DNA of 64,000 nucleotides, from contig JADJUV010000016.1 of the NCBI GenBank assembly GCA_016716885.1, positions 1 to 64,000 of the forward strand, written 5' to 3'. This stretch comes from Candidatus Trichofilum aggregatum (lineage in GTDB: Bacteria; Chloroflexota; Anaerolineae; Promineifilales; Promineifilaceae). How positions within the stretch are numbered: position 1 is the stretch's first letter; every line of letters begins with the position of its first letter. A program made the translations under genes and the position numbers. This document shows, in pieces, positions 26,220 through 34,576 of the stretch. The notes under the pieces are model-generated. The model was not told the origin of the DNA. It worked only from the letters and a program-made list of their open reading frames with translations, and made no database searches.

Positions 26220-27887
26220 ATGAACAGTAAACCTAGTTGGATCGGCTATGTGTTAAATGGCCGCTATAAAATTGAGGAACCCCTGGGACAAGGGGGCATG
26301 TCGGCGGTATATCGGGCTACGGACCCCAATCTACGCCGCACCGTCGCGATCAAACTCATCCACAGTCACCTGGCTGCGGATCCCGAGTTTGTGCGTCGCT
26401 TTGAAGAAGAAGCGGCCGCGGTCGCCCGTTTGCGCCACCCCAACATCATTCAAGTCTTTGACTTCAACCACGATGGCAATACCTACTACATGGTGTTGGA
26501 ATATCTGCCCGGCTACACCTTGTTGGAGAAGTTAGAGCGAGCCAACCAGCAAGGCCAGCTTCTATCTCTAGCCGAAACACGCGACATTATGATTCCCTTG
26601 TGTGAAGCGGTAGCTTATGCCCACCAACAGGGGATGATTCACCGGGACCTCAAACCAGCCAACGTAATGATTAACCCCCACGGTCAACCGGTGCTGATGG
26701 ATTTTGGCATTGCTAAAATCGTGGGCGGAGAATCTATGACGGCCACGGGTGGTGTTATCGGCACCGTCGCTTATATGTCGCCAGAGCAAATTCGTGGTGA
26801 ACGACCTGATCACCGGGCGGATCTGTATGCGTTGGGTATTATCCTGTATCAAATGGTTACAGGCCGATTACCGTTCCAGGGGGAAAACACCGCCGCTACA
26901 ATGATGCAGCATCTGAATACCCCGGTGCCGGATGTGCGTCAGTTTAACCGCAACACTCCCCCCGTTCTGGTCAATATCATTCAAAAAGCTCTGGCTAAAG
27001 ATGTGTCTCAGCGCTTTCAGTCGGCGGAGGAGTTGGTTTTTGCCTTACGCCAAATAGGGATGGACGCGGCCGCAACGAGCGTTCGTTCAGCCCCCACGGT
27101 TCCGACCTTCACGGCCCCAGCAACCGGTATGCAGGCGCCCACTGGCCCCATGACTGGCCCGGTAGCCACACCCGCCAAACGGCCCCGCTGGCTCATCCCC
27201 GCGGCCGCGATCGTTACCTTGTTCACCCTATTACTTTGCCTCACCGTGGCCGTTGTGGGGGGCAGGGAGCTTTTTGGCAATACTGACCCCACGGCCACGC
27301 CTACTACTTTCTTCGTTGCCTCAGCCCCCACGGCTACCACAGCCAATGATGACCAGGAAGAACCGACCGGAGCCAGTGAGAGTGACGCGGCAATTGCTAC
27401 CGCGGCCGCGACAGCTACCACTGCCCCCACAAGCGCTCCCATCAACACATCTACCACTGCCCCACCCCAACCTACACCGTCCCTTGTGGCTTCACCCACC
27501 CTGATTGCCACCGCTACAACTGTGCCCACCAACACACCGCCACCATCCCCAACCGTTGCCCCATCACCAGTCGCTACCGAGGGCCTGCGGGCAGAAATCA
27601 CGGGCATTACTGTGGTAGACGGACGTTATAGTGTTAGTTTTCAGGTTTTTGGTTACTTCTCCGATACATCCAGCACCCATGTGCATTTCTTCTGGAACAC
27701 CATTGCCCCTGACCAGGCTGGTGTGCCCGCGAACCCCGGCAATTGGAAACTCTATGGCAGTCCCAGCCCCTTTACCGGCTACGCCGTATCTGAGCGCCCC
27801 TCAGGGGCCACCCAAATGTGCATTTTGGTTGCCAACCCCAACCATTCAGTCCAACTTGGGACAGGTAACTGCATAAATTTACCCTGA
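26220..27887 (+). CDS. Hanks-type Ser/Thr kinase with membrane helix and extracytoplasmic domain
   Basis: Transmembrane kinase of about 555 residues. The start at 26220 gives MNSKPSWIGYVLNGRYKIEE. The kinase domain (about 15-275) has LGQGGMSAVYRA, VAIKLIH, the complete catalytic loop IHRDLKPANVMIN, MDFGIAKIVGG and GTVAYMSPEQIRGE. A Pro/Ala/Thr juxtamembrane region leads to a helix near residue 320-345 (WLIPAAAIVTLFTLLLCLTV). Outside lies a Thr/Pro/Ala-rich stalk of about 90 residues and a beta-rich domain of about 110 residues with HVHFFWNTIAPDQAGVP, perhaps a sensor. It is one base-pair cluster away from rpiA, whose stop lies 11 bases upstream. Confidence 0.92.
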   Translation: MNSKPSWIGYVLNGRYKIEEPLGQGGMSAVYRATDPNLRRTVAIKLIHSHLAADPEFVRRFEEEAAAVARLRHPNIIQVFDFNHDGNTYYMVLEYLPGYTLLEKLERANQQGQLLSLAETRDIMIPLCEAVAYAHQQGMIHRDLKPANVMINPHGQPVLMDFGIAKIVGGESMTATGGVIGTVAYMSPEQIRGERPDHRADLYALGIILYQMVTGRLPFQGENTAATMMQHLNTPVPDVRQFNRNTPPVLVNIIQKALAKDVSQRFQSAEELVFALRQIGMDAAATSVRSAPTVPTFTAPATGMQAPTGPMTGPVATPAKRPRWLIPAAAIVTLFTLLLCLTVAVVGGRELFGNTDPTATPTTFFVASAPTATTANDDQEEPTGASESDAAIATAAATATTAPTSAPINTSTTAPPQPTPSLVASPTLIATATTVPTNTPPPSPTVAPSPVATEGLRAEITGITVVDGRYSVSFQVFGYFSDTSSTHVHFFWNTIAPDQAGVPANPGNWKLYGSPSPFTGYAVSERPSGATQMCILVANPNHSVQLGTGNCINLP

Positions 27888-27922
27888 TCTCGCTCCACCT
27901 CTTTACCTGGCCTGAGTTAGAA

Positions 27923-28014
27923 GCTATAGCTCATTGGGGGTTTTGGTTCGTAGTGACCGCTTTAGCGGGCTAGTGTTAGCCCGCTAAAGCGGTCACTACG
28001 AACAATTGCTATAG
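27923..28014. mobile_element. Non-autonomous palindromic element, family 2 copy 1
   Basis: Outer ends gctatagc and gctatagg flank a near-perfect hairpin whose arms read TTCGTAGTGACCGCTTTAGC and the complement. An inverted copy with the same outer ends lies at 42,164-42,287. Confidence 0.7.
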
Positions 28015-28084
28015 GACACCTTCACGAACAGAAACCTCACCCCTAACCCCGCCCCTGGGGCAAAGAACTTTTTTAGGCCGGGTT

Positions 28085-28131
28085 GAAGCAATAAAAAAGC
28101 CCCGACAATGTCGGGGCTTTTTTATTGCTTC
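28085..28131. terminator. Bidirectional intrinsic terminator
   Basis: Perfect palindrome: AAAAAAGCCCCGACA pairs with TGTCGGGGCTTTTTT, extended by matching gaagcaat/attgcttc. It sits between two convergent genes and can serve both. Confidence 0.92.
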
Positions 28132-28148
28132 ATACCAATTCGCAGTGA

Positions 28149-28343
28149 TTATGCTTTCTTGAGAACAGGCAAACCATTGCGGCTTTCGGCAACCTGATAA
28201 CCATCCGGAACAGCATCTAAAGCTCCATCTTTTTCTTCTTTAGCGAAGAAATAGATGGTCTGCTTACGGCCATTCTTCAATGTCGTTTCGCGATTGTGCA
28301 AAACGTATTTGTTACCCTTAGAGTTAGTGTAAGTATATGCCAT
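28149..28343 (-). CDS. Small conserved protein of unknown function (64 aa)
   Basis: The chosen ATG at 28343 gives MAYTYTNSKGNKYVLHNRET; an earlier in-frame ATG would add 20 residues lying in the promoter region. The product is small, basic in the middle (LKNGRKQTIYFFAKEEKDG) and ends GYQVAESRNGLPVLKKA, a pattern seen in short stand-alone proteins of Chloroflexota and cyanobacteria whose role I do not know. It has its own promoter (28,419-28,447), its own terminator and a flanking inverted repeat, all signs of a well-expressed, regulated single gene. Confidence 0.75.
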   Translation of the reverse strand: MAYTYTNSKGNKYVLHNRETTLKNGRKQTIYFFAKEEKDGALDAVPDGYQVAESRNGLPVLKKA

Positions 28344-28418
28344 TTCTGTTACCTTCCTTACCTTAAAAGATGTGATTTTTCTCTCTGGTAAAACGTCATT
28401 CACCAGTGTGACGCCCCC

Positions 28419-28447
28419 ATCTTAAAACAACTCACCAGAGAATGCAA
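28419..28447 (-). promoter_or_regulatory. Promoter of the 64-aa protein gene
   Basis: On the minus strand: TTGCAT (28442-28447), 17-base spacer, TAAGAT (28419-28424). The inverted pair TCTCTGGTAAAA (near 28,380) and TTTTACCAGAGA (near 28,460) brackets it and could be a regulator site. Confidence 0.6.
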
Positions 28448-28576
28448 GGGGTGAATCTGATTTTACCAGAGAAAGTTCACCGATTCTTCATCTTCTACCT
28501 CTGGTAGACCGTTTTTGGACTCGTGGTGAGCGTACGAGAAGTGAAGGTGTAAACATTCAGTTCCTCTGTCTGTCCT

Positions 28577-29788
28577 TTAATATTTGGGTAAAGCAGGTTC
28601 AACCTCATCCGCCCAGCGGTTGATGCCACCGGTCAGGTTGAGCATCTTGCTAAACCCGTGTTGCTGTAACAAACGAATGACATCAGCACTCCGCGCCCCG
28701 GTGCGGCATTGCACCACCATCTCACGGGCGGTATCCAGTTCGCCCATTCGTTCCAACACCTTGCCCTTGGGGATGAGGTGCGCGCCCAGGTGGCTTAGAT
28801 TGGAGATATCCCACTCATGCGGTTCACGTACATCGAGAATGACCAGATCGTCACCCCGATCCAGCCGCTTTTTGAGTTCGAGCGGAGTGATTTCCGGCAC
28901 GGTGTTGCCATTCTGGTGACCATCAGCCTGGGTCGTGAATTCGCTACGGTCGTGAGCGGGCATCCCACAGAACTGTTCGTAATCAATGAGCTCGTGGATG
29001 GTGCGATTTTGGCTACAGATGGGGCAGTTAGGGTTTTTACGCAGGCGCACTTCGTCAAAGGTCATGTGAAGGGCATCATATAGGAGTAAGCGGCCGCTTA
29101 ACGAAGTGCCAATCCCTAACAGGATTTTGATGGCTTCGGTGGCCTGGATGGCGCCGATGGTTCCGGGCAAAACCCCCAGGACACCGCCCTCGGCGCAACT
29201 GGGAACCAGACCGGGTGGTGGCGGTTCGGGGTAGAGGCAACGGTAACAAGGGCTGTCTTCGTAGTTGAAGACGGAAGCTTGCCCCTCAAAGCGGAATATG
29301 CTGCCGTAGACGTTGGGTTTGCCCAGCAGGACACAGGCGTCGTTGGTCAGGTAGCGGGTGGGAAAGTTGTCTGTACCGTCTATGACAACGTCGTAGGGGG
29401 CGAGCAATTCCAGGGCATTGGCCGAGGTGAGGGGCACATCGTACAGGTCAAGCTGGACGTGGGGGTTGATGTCGCGAATGCGATCCGCCGCGCTATCTAG
29501 TTTGAGGCGACCCACGTCTTTGGTTCCGTGGATGATCTGGCGTTGCAGGTTGGTGTAGTCCACCACATCATAATCCACCAGACCGATGCGCCCCACGCCC
29601 GCGGCCGCGAGGTACATGCCCAACGGTGATCCCAAACCACCCGCCCCGATCAGCAAAACGCTGGAGGCTTTTAGTTTTTTCTGCCCGGCCATGCCTACCT
29701 CAGGCATGATGAGGTGGCGGCTATATCGTTTGACTTCTTCATGGGAAAGTTCGACGGCGGCAGGGTCTATTCGTTCACGTAAACTCAT
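28577..29788 (-). CDS. moeZ: MoeZ-type adenylyl/sulfurtransferase (ThiF/MoeB plus rhodanese)
   Basis: Activates the C-terminal glycine of a sulfur-carrier protein by adenylation and then forms its thiocarboxylate. The E1-like domain (about 1-270) has LLIGAGGLGSPLGMYLAAAG for ATP binding, DYDVVDYTNLQRQI, the catalytic Asp in VVIDGTDNFPTRYLTND, and zinc-ligand cysteine pairs in CYRCLYP and CPIC. The rhodanese domain (about 300-400) has LDVREPHEWDI and the active Cys in VVQCRTGARSADVI. It closes the cluster that also holds the carrier protein, JAMM protease and cysteine synthase, and overlaps the thioredoxin gene by four bases. Confidence 0.93.
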   Translation of the reverse strand: MSLRERIDPAAVELSHEEVKRYSRHLIMPEVGMAGQKKLKASSVLLIGAGGLGSPLGMYLAAAGVGRIGLVDYDVVDYTNLQRQIIHGTKDVGRLKLDSAADRIRDINPHVQLDLYDVPLTSANALELLAPYDVVIDGTDNFPTRYLTNDACVLLGKPNVYGSIFRFEGQASVFNYEDSPCYRCLYPEPPPPGLVPSCAEGGVLGVLPGTIGAIQATEAIKILLGIGTSLSGRLLLYDALHMTFDEVRLRKNPNCPICSQNRTIHELIDYEQFCGMPAHDRSEFTTQADGHQNGNTVPEITPLELKKRLDRGDDLVILDVREPHEWDISNLSHLGAHLIPKGKVLERMGELDTAREMVVQCRTGARSADVIRLLQQHGFSKMLNLTGGINRWADEVEPALPKY

Positions 29789-30165
29789 AATATCGTCTCC
29801 AATTGACGGGATAGTTTCTGGCTATCGGTCAGGCCGTAGTTGATCTGTTTGACGACGCCCTGACCATCTACCAGGATGGTGGTCGGCAGGGTAAAGACAC
29901 TGTACTGCCTGGCCCGTTCCAGGTCAATGTCGGCGTCTATTTTCTCAAAAAGAACGCGGCCGCTAAAACGTTGTCGCACCGGTTCAAGCAAAAGGGCCTG
30001 GGTATGGCAAGGGGCACAGGCATCGCTGCGGAAGTAAAGCAGGGCCGGTTGGGTAACGGGCGCGGCCGCGAGGGTTACTCTTTGCCGGTGAACACGCTGG
30101 AATACCTGGAAAGCCAGCCAGCTCAGGCTAATGATGAGTAGGGTCAGGGCGAGTCGTTCGATCAT
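29785..30165 (-). CDS. Membrane-anchored thioredoxin-like protein
   Basis: 126 residues: an N-terminal helix (LALTLLIISLSWLAFQVF) and then a thioredoxin fold with the active site RSDACAPCHTQA and the cis-proline loop FTLPTTILVDGQG. The fold is probably outside the cytoplasmic membrane, or the helix is just a signal anchor. ATGA overlap with moeZ shows translational coupling. In this sulfur cluster it may supply or relay electrons for sulfur transfer, which is inference. Confidence 0.85.
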   Translation of the reverse strand: MIERLALTLLIISLSWLAFQVFQRVHRQRVTLAAAPVTQPALLYFRSDACAPCHTQALLLEPVRQRFSGRVLFEKIDADIDLERARQYSVFTLPTTILVDGQGVVKQINYGLTDSQKLSRQLETIL

Positions 30166-30169
30166 AGGG

Positions 30170-30278
30170 GAACTCGTGGGGTTCGGGGAACTCTAGGAAC
30201 TTGTGGGAACTCTGGGAACTAGGCGTGAGTTCCTCTGAGTTCCCACAAATTCCCCTCAGTTCCCCTGAGTTCCTTCTT
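30170..30278. repeat. Long imperfect inverted repeat of gggaactctgg words
   Basis: The left half repeats ggggaactc, ctaggaacttgtgggaactc; the right half gagttcctctgagttccc and ccctcagttcccctgag. It fills the spacer between DUF4395 and the thioredoxin gene. Confidence 0.8.
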
Positions 30279-30739
30279 ATCTCCCAATGGGGCGGGCGGT
30301 GAAACCGGGCACGCCCAGACGATGAAGCTGGTAGTAGAGGAAACAGCCCGCGCAAAAGCCCAGGAACAGGTTCAGGGCGGCCAGGATGATGACTAACCAG
30401 ACGAGTGCCCAGCCTACGGTTGCCAGTTGGGCCAGGAACGCGGCCGCGGCCGCCATCACCACCACGCCGCCAAATCCCTGAGCAAACCGGTGCGGTTCCG
30501 GGTTATCCACAATCACATCCGGGCGAATGAGCTTTAGGGGTTTTCAGGGCAAACAGATAAACCGCCTTAAACAACCCCCACTGAGGCACAGCCGTGCCTA
30601 CCAGCATAACCACCCCCACCAACAACACCAGCGGTAGATTGTCCAGTACAAAGGCCAACACCAACAGGCCAATGATAAACGCCTGATTCACACGTAAAGC
30701 GGAATGATCAACTTTTCGGGTCGGTTGTTGTTCGTTCAT
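30277..30739 (-). CDS. DUF4395 membrane protein, one frame change
   Basis: Integral membrane protein of the DUF4395 family, function unknown, often found beside thioredoxin or rhodanese genes. The first part has VDHSALRVNQAFIIGLLVLAF and a second helix LPLVLLVGVVMLVGTAVP. The second part has IVDNPEPHRFAQGFGG, two further helices and the Cys-containing FLGFCAGCFLYYQL. The frame changes near 30543 at an AAAA run; the repaired junction is FALKPLKLIRPDVIVDNPEP. Four helices in about 153 residues. The conserved Cys pair would fit thiol or sulfur chemistry together with the neighbouring thioredoxin (inference). Confidence 0.85.
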
Positions 30740-30816
30740 AGTTCACCTAAATCAAGATCATGGGGCGCTGACGATTGATGATTGGTGTCACGCCAATCTC
30801 TCAATCTCTTAGTCTC

Positions 30817-31095
30817 TCAACCTCCCACCCCTCCCGCAATAGAAGGAATAATCAACAACGTATCCGTCTCCTTGAGGGGTGTTTCTGCCCCTTGCAGGTA
30901 ACGCACATCTTCCTGGTTGAGATAAATGTTGACAAAACTACGTAACTGCGGCCCCTCAAACAGATGTTGCCGCAGGTCTGGGTATTGGTCGGTGAGGTCA
31001 TTGAGGGCCGTGCCCACGCTGTCACCGGTAACGGCAACGGCACTTTGGCCACCGGCATAGGGGCGAAGCGGGGTAGGAATACGAATTTGGGCCAT
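30817..31095 (-). CDS. cysO: CysO/MoaD-like sulfur-carrier protein
   Basis: 92-residue ubiquitin-like protein ending in SIAGGVGG; the terminal Gly-Gly is adenylated by MoeZ and carries sulfur as a thiocarboxylate. Beginning MAQIRIPTPLRPYAGGQSAV, with LNDLTDQYPDLRQHLF and YLNQEDVRYLQG in the middle as in CysO and ThiS/MoaD-type carriers. Its neighbours, a JAMM protease and a cysteine synthase, identify the role as carrier for cysteine synthesis rather than molybdopterin. No thiazole or molybdopterin genes are near. Confidence 0.9.
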   Translation of the reverse strand: MAQIRIPTPLRPYAGGQSAVAVTGDSVGTALNDLTDQYPDLRQHLFEGPQLRSFVNIYLNQEDVRYLQGAETPLKETDTLLIIPSIAGGVGG

Positions 31096-31222
31096 TGGGT
31101 AAAAATCTCCTTGAGCAAAGTTATTCGATTTACGATTTGCGATTTTTGGTTGCGACCATAGGGTCAGGCACGATAAGCGCCATTTCCTTGAAACCGGGGC
31201 GGCCGGTGACGCCTGCCATCTT

Positions 31223-31651
31223 TCAAATAATCTCCACTATCTCTTCAACAAAATCTGTCCGGTCGGTTGTGAGTTGCCAGGAGCGGCTTTGGCGGGGCTG
31301 ACCGTCGCGGATTTCGGTGATGAGGTAGGAGTAACCGGGCCAGGAAGCCCAGGCAAGGTCACGGGGTGAGGCAATGGGCGGGTGATTAGGATGGCTATGA
31401 AAGACGCCGATAACCTCTAAATCCTGGTCCATCGCCGCCAATTCAGCCTGGAGCATATCAGCGCCGCTGATTTGGAACCGTTCTGGTTTTTCGGCCTCAA
31501 CGGGCCAACTGTTTTGGGCCGGATGCAGGGCCACAACGATATTGTCCTCATTTTCGATGCGTCCCAATAGCAGGCCACACCCTTCGTAGGGGAAGGCGGT
31601 GACGCCGTGGGCGTTGATGGTTTCTTGGAGTGTTTGCGGTAGTTTGAGCAT
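31223..31651 (-). CDS. mec: JAMM/Mov34 metalloprotease (Mec-like)
   Basis: Zinc protease that in Mycobacterium cuts cysteine off the carrier protein CysO. The ATG at 31651 gives MLKLPQTLQETINAHGVTAF. JAMM residues are visible: Glu in PYEGCGLLLG, then GVFHSHPNHPPIASPRDLAW with the HxHxxxxxxxxxxD arrangement. About 142 residues, normal length. It stands between the cysteine synthase and the carrier gene, the same gene set as mec-cysO-cysM. Confidence 0.9.
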   Translation of the reverse strand: MLKLPQTLQETINAHGVTAFPYEGCGLLLGRIENEDNIVVALHPAQNSWPVEAEKPERFQISGADMLQAELAAMDQDLEVIGVFHSHPNHPPIASPRDLAWASWPGYSYLITEIRDGQPRQSRSWQLTTDRTDFVEEIVEII

Positions 31652-31689
31652 GATGGTTATTGGTCTATTGGTGTATTCGTGTGTTGGTG

Positions 31690-31838
31690 AACCTAACCTG
31701 GACGAGCCAGAACCAAAGAGGTTTTTGCCACAAATTTCACGAATTAACACGAATTTTTATTTTCCCATTCGTGCTAATTCGTGAAATTCGTGGCTGATCT
31801 TCTTGTTTTCTGTACAAGAAGTTGACTGGCAAGGTACT
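31690..31838 (+). repeat. Repeat family 3, copy 1: conserved ends around an inverted-repeat core
   Basis: Starts cctaacctggacgagccag, ends gaagttgactggcaaggtac. The core is an inverted repeat of cacgaatt words. The ends recur, in inverse orientation at 36,612-36,717 and as a tandem pair at 55,519-55,781, while the core differs. Confidence 0.7.
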
Positions 31839-31860
31839 AATACACCCATACATTATTCTT

Positions 31861-32847
31861 CTATTCCTTCCAAAAGCGGTCGCTGACGTATTTGAAGCCG
31901 TTGTCGGGCAGGACGGTGACGACGAGGCCGTGTTCCAGGGTACGGGCTACTTGGAGAGCCGCAACTACCGCGGCCGCGGCCGATATGCCCACAAACAATC
32001 CCTCTTCTCGGGCCAATTGCCGGGCCATCCGGTAAGCATCTTCCGTGCGGACGGTTATATCTTCATCGGCTAATCCCTCATCATAGATGCCCGGTTTGAT
32101 GGCGGTGGGCATATGCTTCAACCCTTCCAGGCCATTAAACGGACTATCGGGTTGCATGGAGATGGCTTGTAGGGTCGGATTCAACTCCTTCAGACGACGG
32201 GTTGTGCCGGTAAAGGTGCCGCTGGTTCCCAGGCCCGCCACGTAATGTGTCACCTGTCCACCGGTCTGTTGCCAGATTTCGTTGGCGGTGGTGAAGTAGT
32301 GGGCCTGCCAGTTGGCCGGGTTGTTGTATTGGTTGGCATAGAAGATATGGGGATGGTTCGCGGCCGCGATCTCCCGCGCCCGCATAATCGCCCCATCCGA
32401 CCCTTCCAACGGGTCGGTGTAAATCAGTTCCGCGCCATAAGCCTGCAAAATCACTTTGCGCTCCGGGCTGGCATTGGCGGGCAAGGCCAGTTGCACCTTG
32501 TAACCACGCGCCGCCCCCAACATGGCGTAGGCAATGCCCATGTTGCCCGATGTAGAATCTAGTAAGGTCATGCCAGGGCGCAAAAGCCCGTGAGCTTCAG
32601 CGGTACGGATGATGTTAAGGGCGGGTCGGTCTTTAACGGAGCCGCTGGGATTGAACCATTCCGCTTTGGCAAAAATTTGGACGGTGGGGGGCAGGGCCGC
32701 GGCCGCGGTCAGGCGGCGCAGAGGCAACAACGGCGTATTACCCACCAGACCTTCTGGGGTTAGCGGCACAGCACGGCTCAAATCAACGGATGGGGCGGCA
32801 ACAGGGGGAACTGTCGTCAATAAGGGGGATTCTACAGGTTGTCGCAT
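31861..32847 (-). CDS. cysM: Cysteine synthase, carrier-protein-dependent (CysM type)
   Basis: PLP enzyme making cysteine from O-phospho- or O-acetylserine. 328 residues starting MRQPVESPLLTTVPPVAAPS, an N-terminal extension of about 30 residues before the family start VGNTPLLPLRRL. The cofactor lysine is in FNPSGSVKDRPALNII, the Asn loop is STSGNMGIAYAMLGAA, and the phosphate-binding loop is GLGTSGTFTGTTRRL. The C terminus (VTVLPDNGFKYVSDRFWKE) matches CysM-like enzymes using a thiocarboxylated carrier. It opens the cysM-mec-cysO-DUF4395-trx-moeZ cluster and has a leader with a terminator-like hairpin. Confidence 0.93.
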   Translation of the reverse strand: MRQPVESPLLTTVPPVAAPSVDLSRAVPLTPEGLVGNTPLLPLRRLTAAAALPPTVQIFAKAEWFNPSGSVKDRPALNIIRTAEAHGLLRPGMTLLDSTSGNMGIAYAMLGAARGYKVQLALPANASPERKVILQAYGAELIYTDPLEGSDGAIMRAREIAAANHPHIFYANQYNNPANWQAHYFTTANEIWQQTGGQVTHYVAGLGTSGTFTGTTRRLKELNPTLQAISMQPDSPFNGLEGLKHMPTAIKPGIYDEGLADEDITVRTEDAYRMARQLAREEGLFVGISAAAAVVAALQVARTLEHGLVVTVLPDNGFKYVSDRFWKE

Positions 32848-33010
32848 GGGTCAAGTCACTCCTAAAACATTCTGGTCAACAGACAACAAAAAACGGTCGC
32901 GTATCGCTCATCTCGTTTAACCCGCGAGGAGAGCCGCCACCGTTCACCTTGTTATCTGTTGTTCTGTTTAGGAACGACCCGCCAGAATGATTTTTATCTG
33001 GCGAAAGGCG
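32848..33010 (-). promoter_or_regulatory. Structured leader of the cysteine cluster with an intrinsic terminator
   Basis: On the minus strand, about 25-80 bases before the cysM start, CGGTGGCG pairs with CGCGACCG (seven of eight) and is followed by TTTTTTG: a terminator inside the leader. Upstream hairpins are GCCAGATaaaaatcATTCTGGC and a GGCGA/TCGCC stem. This is the layout of an attenuator or riboswitch. I could not match SAM or T-box consensus elements, so the sensed molecule is unknown. Confidence 0.5.
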
Positions 33011-33407
33011 AAGGGGCTTAGCTTCCTCGCCTCATACACATGCACCATGTCATAAGAGCACCTTATTTCATACTTATTGACGTTTATCAATGCGTGTCAG
33101 AATATAGCAACCTTCAAAAAACAAGTCAAGCCAGGAAATTATCTTCTTGCGTTCTGCCAACGCACGGGTTGGGTTTGTGAGCAAGAACGCTCTGGTTTGT
33201 GGGTTTTTGACCAGGCGAGTGGGGGAATTCTTACGGCGCAATATTTACGGGGGAACGCGGCCGCGCCCAAACGTTCCATCCCCATTTTTACCATTCTCTC
33301 ATTTGGAATAAAGCCTTACCCTGTTATACAGTTACTTTAGAATTTGCACCCTTGACTGTTTTGGCGGTGGGCCATTTTGGGGGGATATTCATTAACAGGA
33401 GCCAGAT
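33011..33407. other. Spacer without a supported gene
   Basis: Contains one GCGGCCGC copy (33257). A reading frame of 87 codons lies at 33077-33340 but has no ribosome site, no recognisable motif and ends in spacer-like sequence; I do not call it a gene. Confidence 0.5.
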
Positions 33408-34085
33408 ATGAAAACGTTAGAACGTCTTTTGCATGAACCCATGAGCGCCCTCACTCACCTTTTTGGTGCCCTCGCCTCTCTGGTTGGATTGCTTATATTG
33501 GTTTATGTGACCTGGAATCAGCCTGGTAAGCTGGTTTCAGTAGCCATTTATGGAGCCAGCATGGTGGTGTTGTATAGTGCCAGCACCCTCTTTCACGGGG
33601 CCAAAGTGTCTGAAAGTACCCGCATGTGGTTCAATCGGGTGGACCACATGGCAATATTTCTGCTCATCGCTGGAACTTACACCCCCATTGTTTATGCCAT
33701 GACCTATGGTTCATTACGCGGCTGGATATTAGGCGGGGTATGGGGCGTTACCTTGTTGGGTATCGCCTATAAACTGTTCAGCCCCCGTATTCATGGCCTC
33801 TTTAACACCACTATATACATCGCCTTGAGTTGGGGCAGTGCTCTACCTCTGTTGCTATTGTTTGACATAACCTTAGCCATCCCCTTAAACGGCTGGCTTT
33901 GGCTTTTGTTAGGGGGCCTGATTTATTCGGTAGGGTTTATCACTTACTATTTCCAACGGCCTGATCCCTGGCCCGGTGTCTTTGGACACCATGAAGTGTG
34001 GCACCTATTTGTTTTGGGGGGTAGCCTGTGCCACTTCTTGTTTATCCTCTGGTACATCGTTCCCCTTCAGCAACCTATCGGCTAG
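33408..34085 (+). CDS. Hemolysin III / PAQR-family membrane protein
   Basis: 225-residue protein with seven membrane helices, similar to YqfA/hemolysin III. It begins MKTLERLLHEPMSALTHLFG and has the family's metal-site pattern: HEPMSALTHLFGA near the start, STLFHGAKVSESTRMWFNRVDH (in pieces) and GHHEVWHLFVLGGSLCHF near the end. PAQR relatives are receptors or lipid hydrolases; the bacterial role is poorly known. Good ribosome site (aggagcc). It is a single gene with converging neighbours. Confidence 0.93.
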   Translation: MKTLERLLHEPMSALTHLFGALASLVGLLILVYVTWNQPGKLVSVAIYGASMVVLYSASTLFHGAKVSESTRMWFNRVDHMAIFLLIAGTYTPIVYAMTYGSLRGWILGGVWGVTLLGIAYKLFSPRIHGLFNTTIYIALSWGSALPLLLLFDITLAIPLNGWLWLLLGGLIYSVGFITYYFQRPDPWPGVFGHHEVWHLFVLGGSLCHFLFILWYIVPLQQPIG

Positions 34086-34205
34086 GCGAAAATAAGCCCA
34101 ACTTCTGGAAATCTCTTAATCTCTCAGTCTCCAGAGGTCAGCGTAAAAACGCCAAACGCCAGTCGGTTATAAAGTTTCCCCTTCCTTGCCTGGGTGATGG
34201 ATGGA

Positions 34206-34576
34206 TTAATCCATGGTTGTGGGACGAATACGGGCGGTGAGATCACGCAACTGGCTAAATCGAACCGGCTTGACCAGCACAAGTTCAGCATCCGTGCGTA
34301 GAAATTCAGCCGAACGGGCATCGGCGGTGACGACGATAACCTGGGTTTTAGTCAGCCGTTCATCCTGGCGGATGTATTTGAGGATGTCGGTGCCAGCGAC
34401 ATTGGGCAGGTGCAAGTCGAGTAAAACCAGCGCAGGCACGATTTCGGCCAGACGATTGAGGGCCAGTTGCCCATCGCGCACGACCTCAGTGGCGAAATCA
34501 GCGTGCTGCAAGGCTTCAGCAAAAATATCAGAGAGGTCTTTTTCATCTTCAACAATGAGAGCCAGGGTTTATTCAC
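34206..34576 (-). CDS. Single-domain response regulator, one frame change
   Basis: Receiver domain only. The GTG at 34576 overlaps the stop of the sensor kinase, indicating translational coupling. One base is missing in the A/T run at 34568-34570; the repaired start reads MNKTLALIVEDEKDLSDIFAE. Marks are the acidic VEDE, the phosphorylated Asp in ALVLLDLHLPNVAGTDIL, Thr in VIVVTADARSAE and Lys in LVLVKPVRFSQL. It has no output domain, so it probably acts by protein contact or as a phosphate relay for the kinase next to it. Confidence 0.87.

Noticed and set aside
31134..31222. 29-codon frame after the JAMM gene
   Set aside because: Too short, no motif; may be a decayed remnant only.
32848..33010. 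SAM-I riboswitch
   Set aside because: The core segments of SAM-I are absent; only a terminator and hairpins are supported.
33077..33340. Possible 87-aa protein
   Set aside because: No ribosome site or motif, spacer-like composition.
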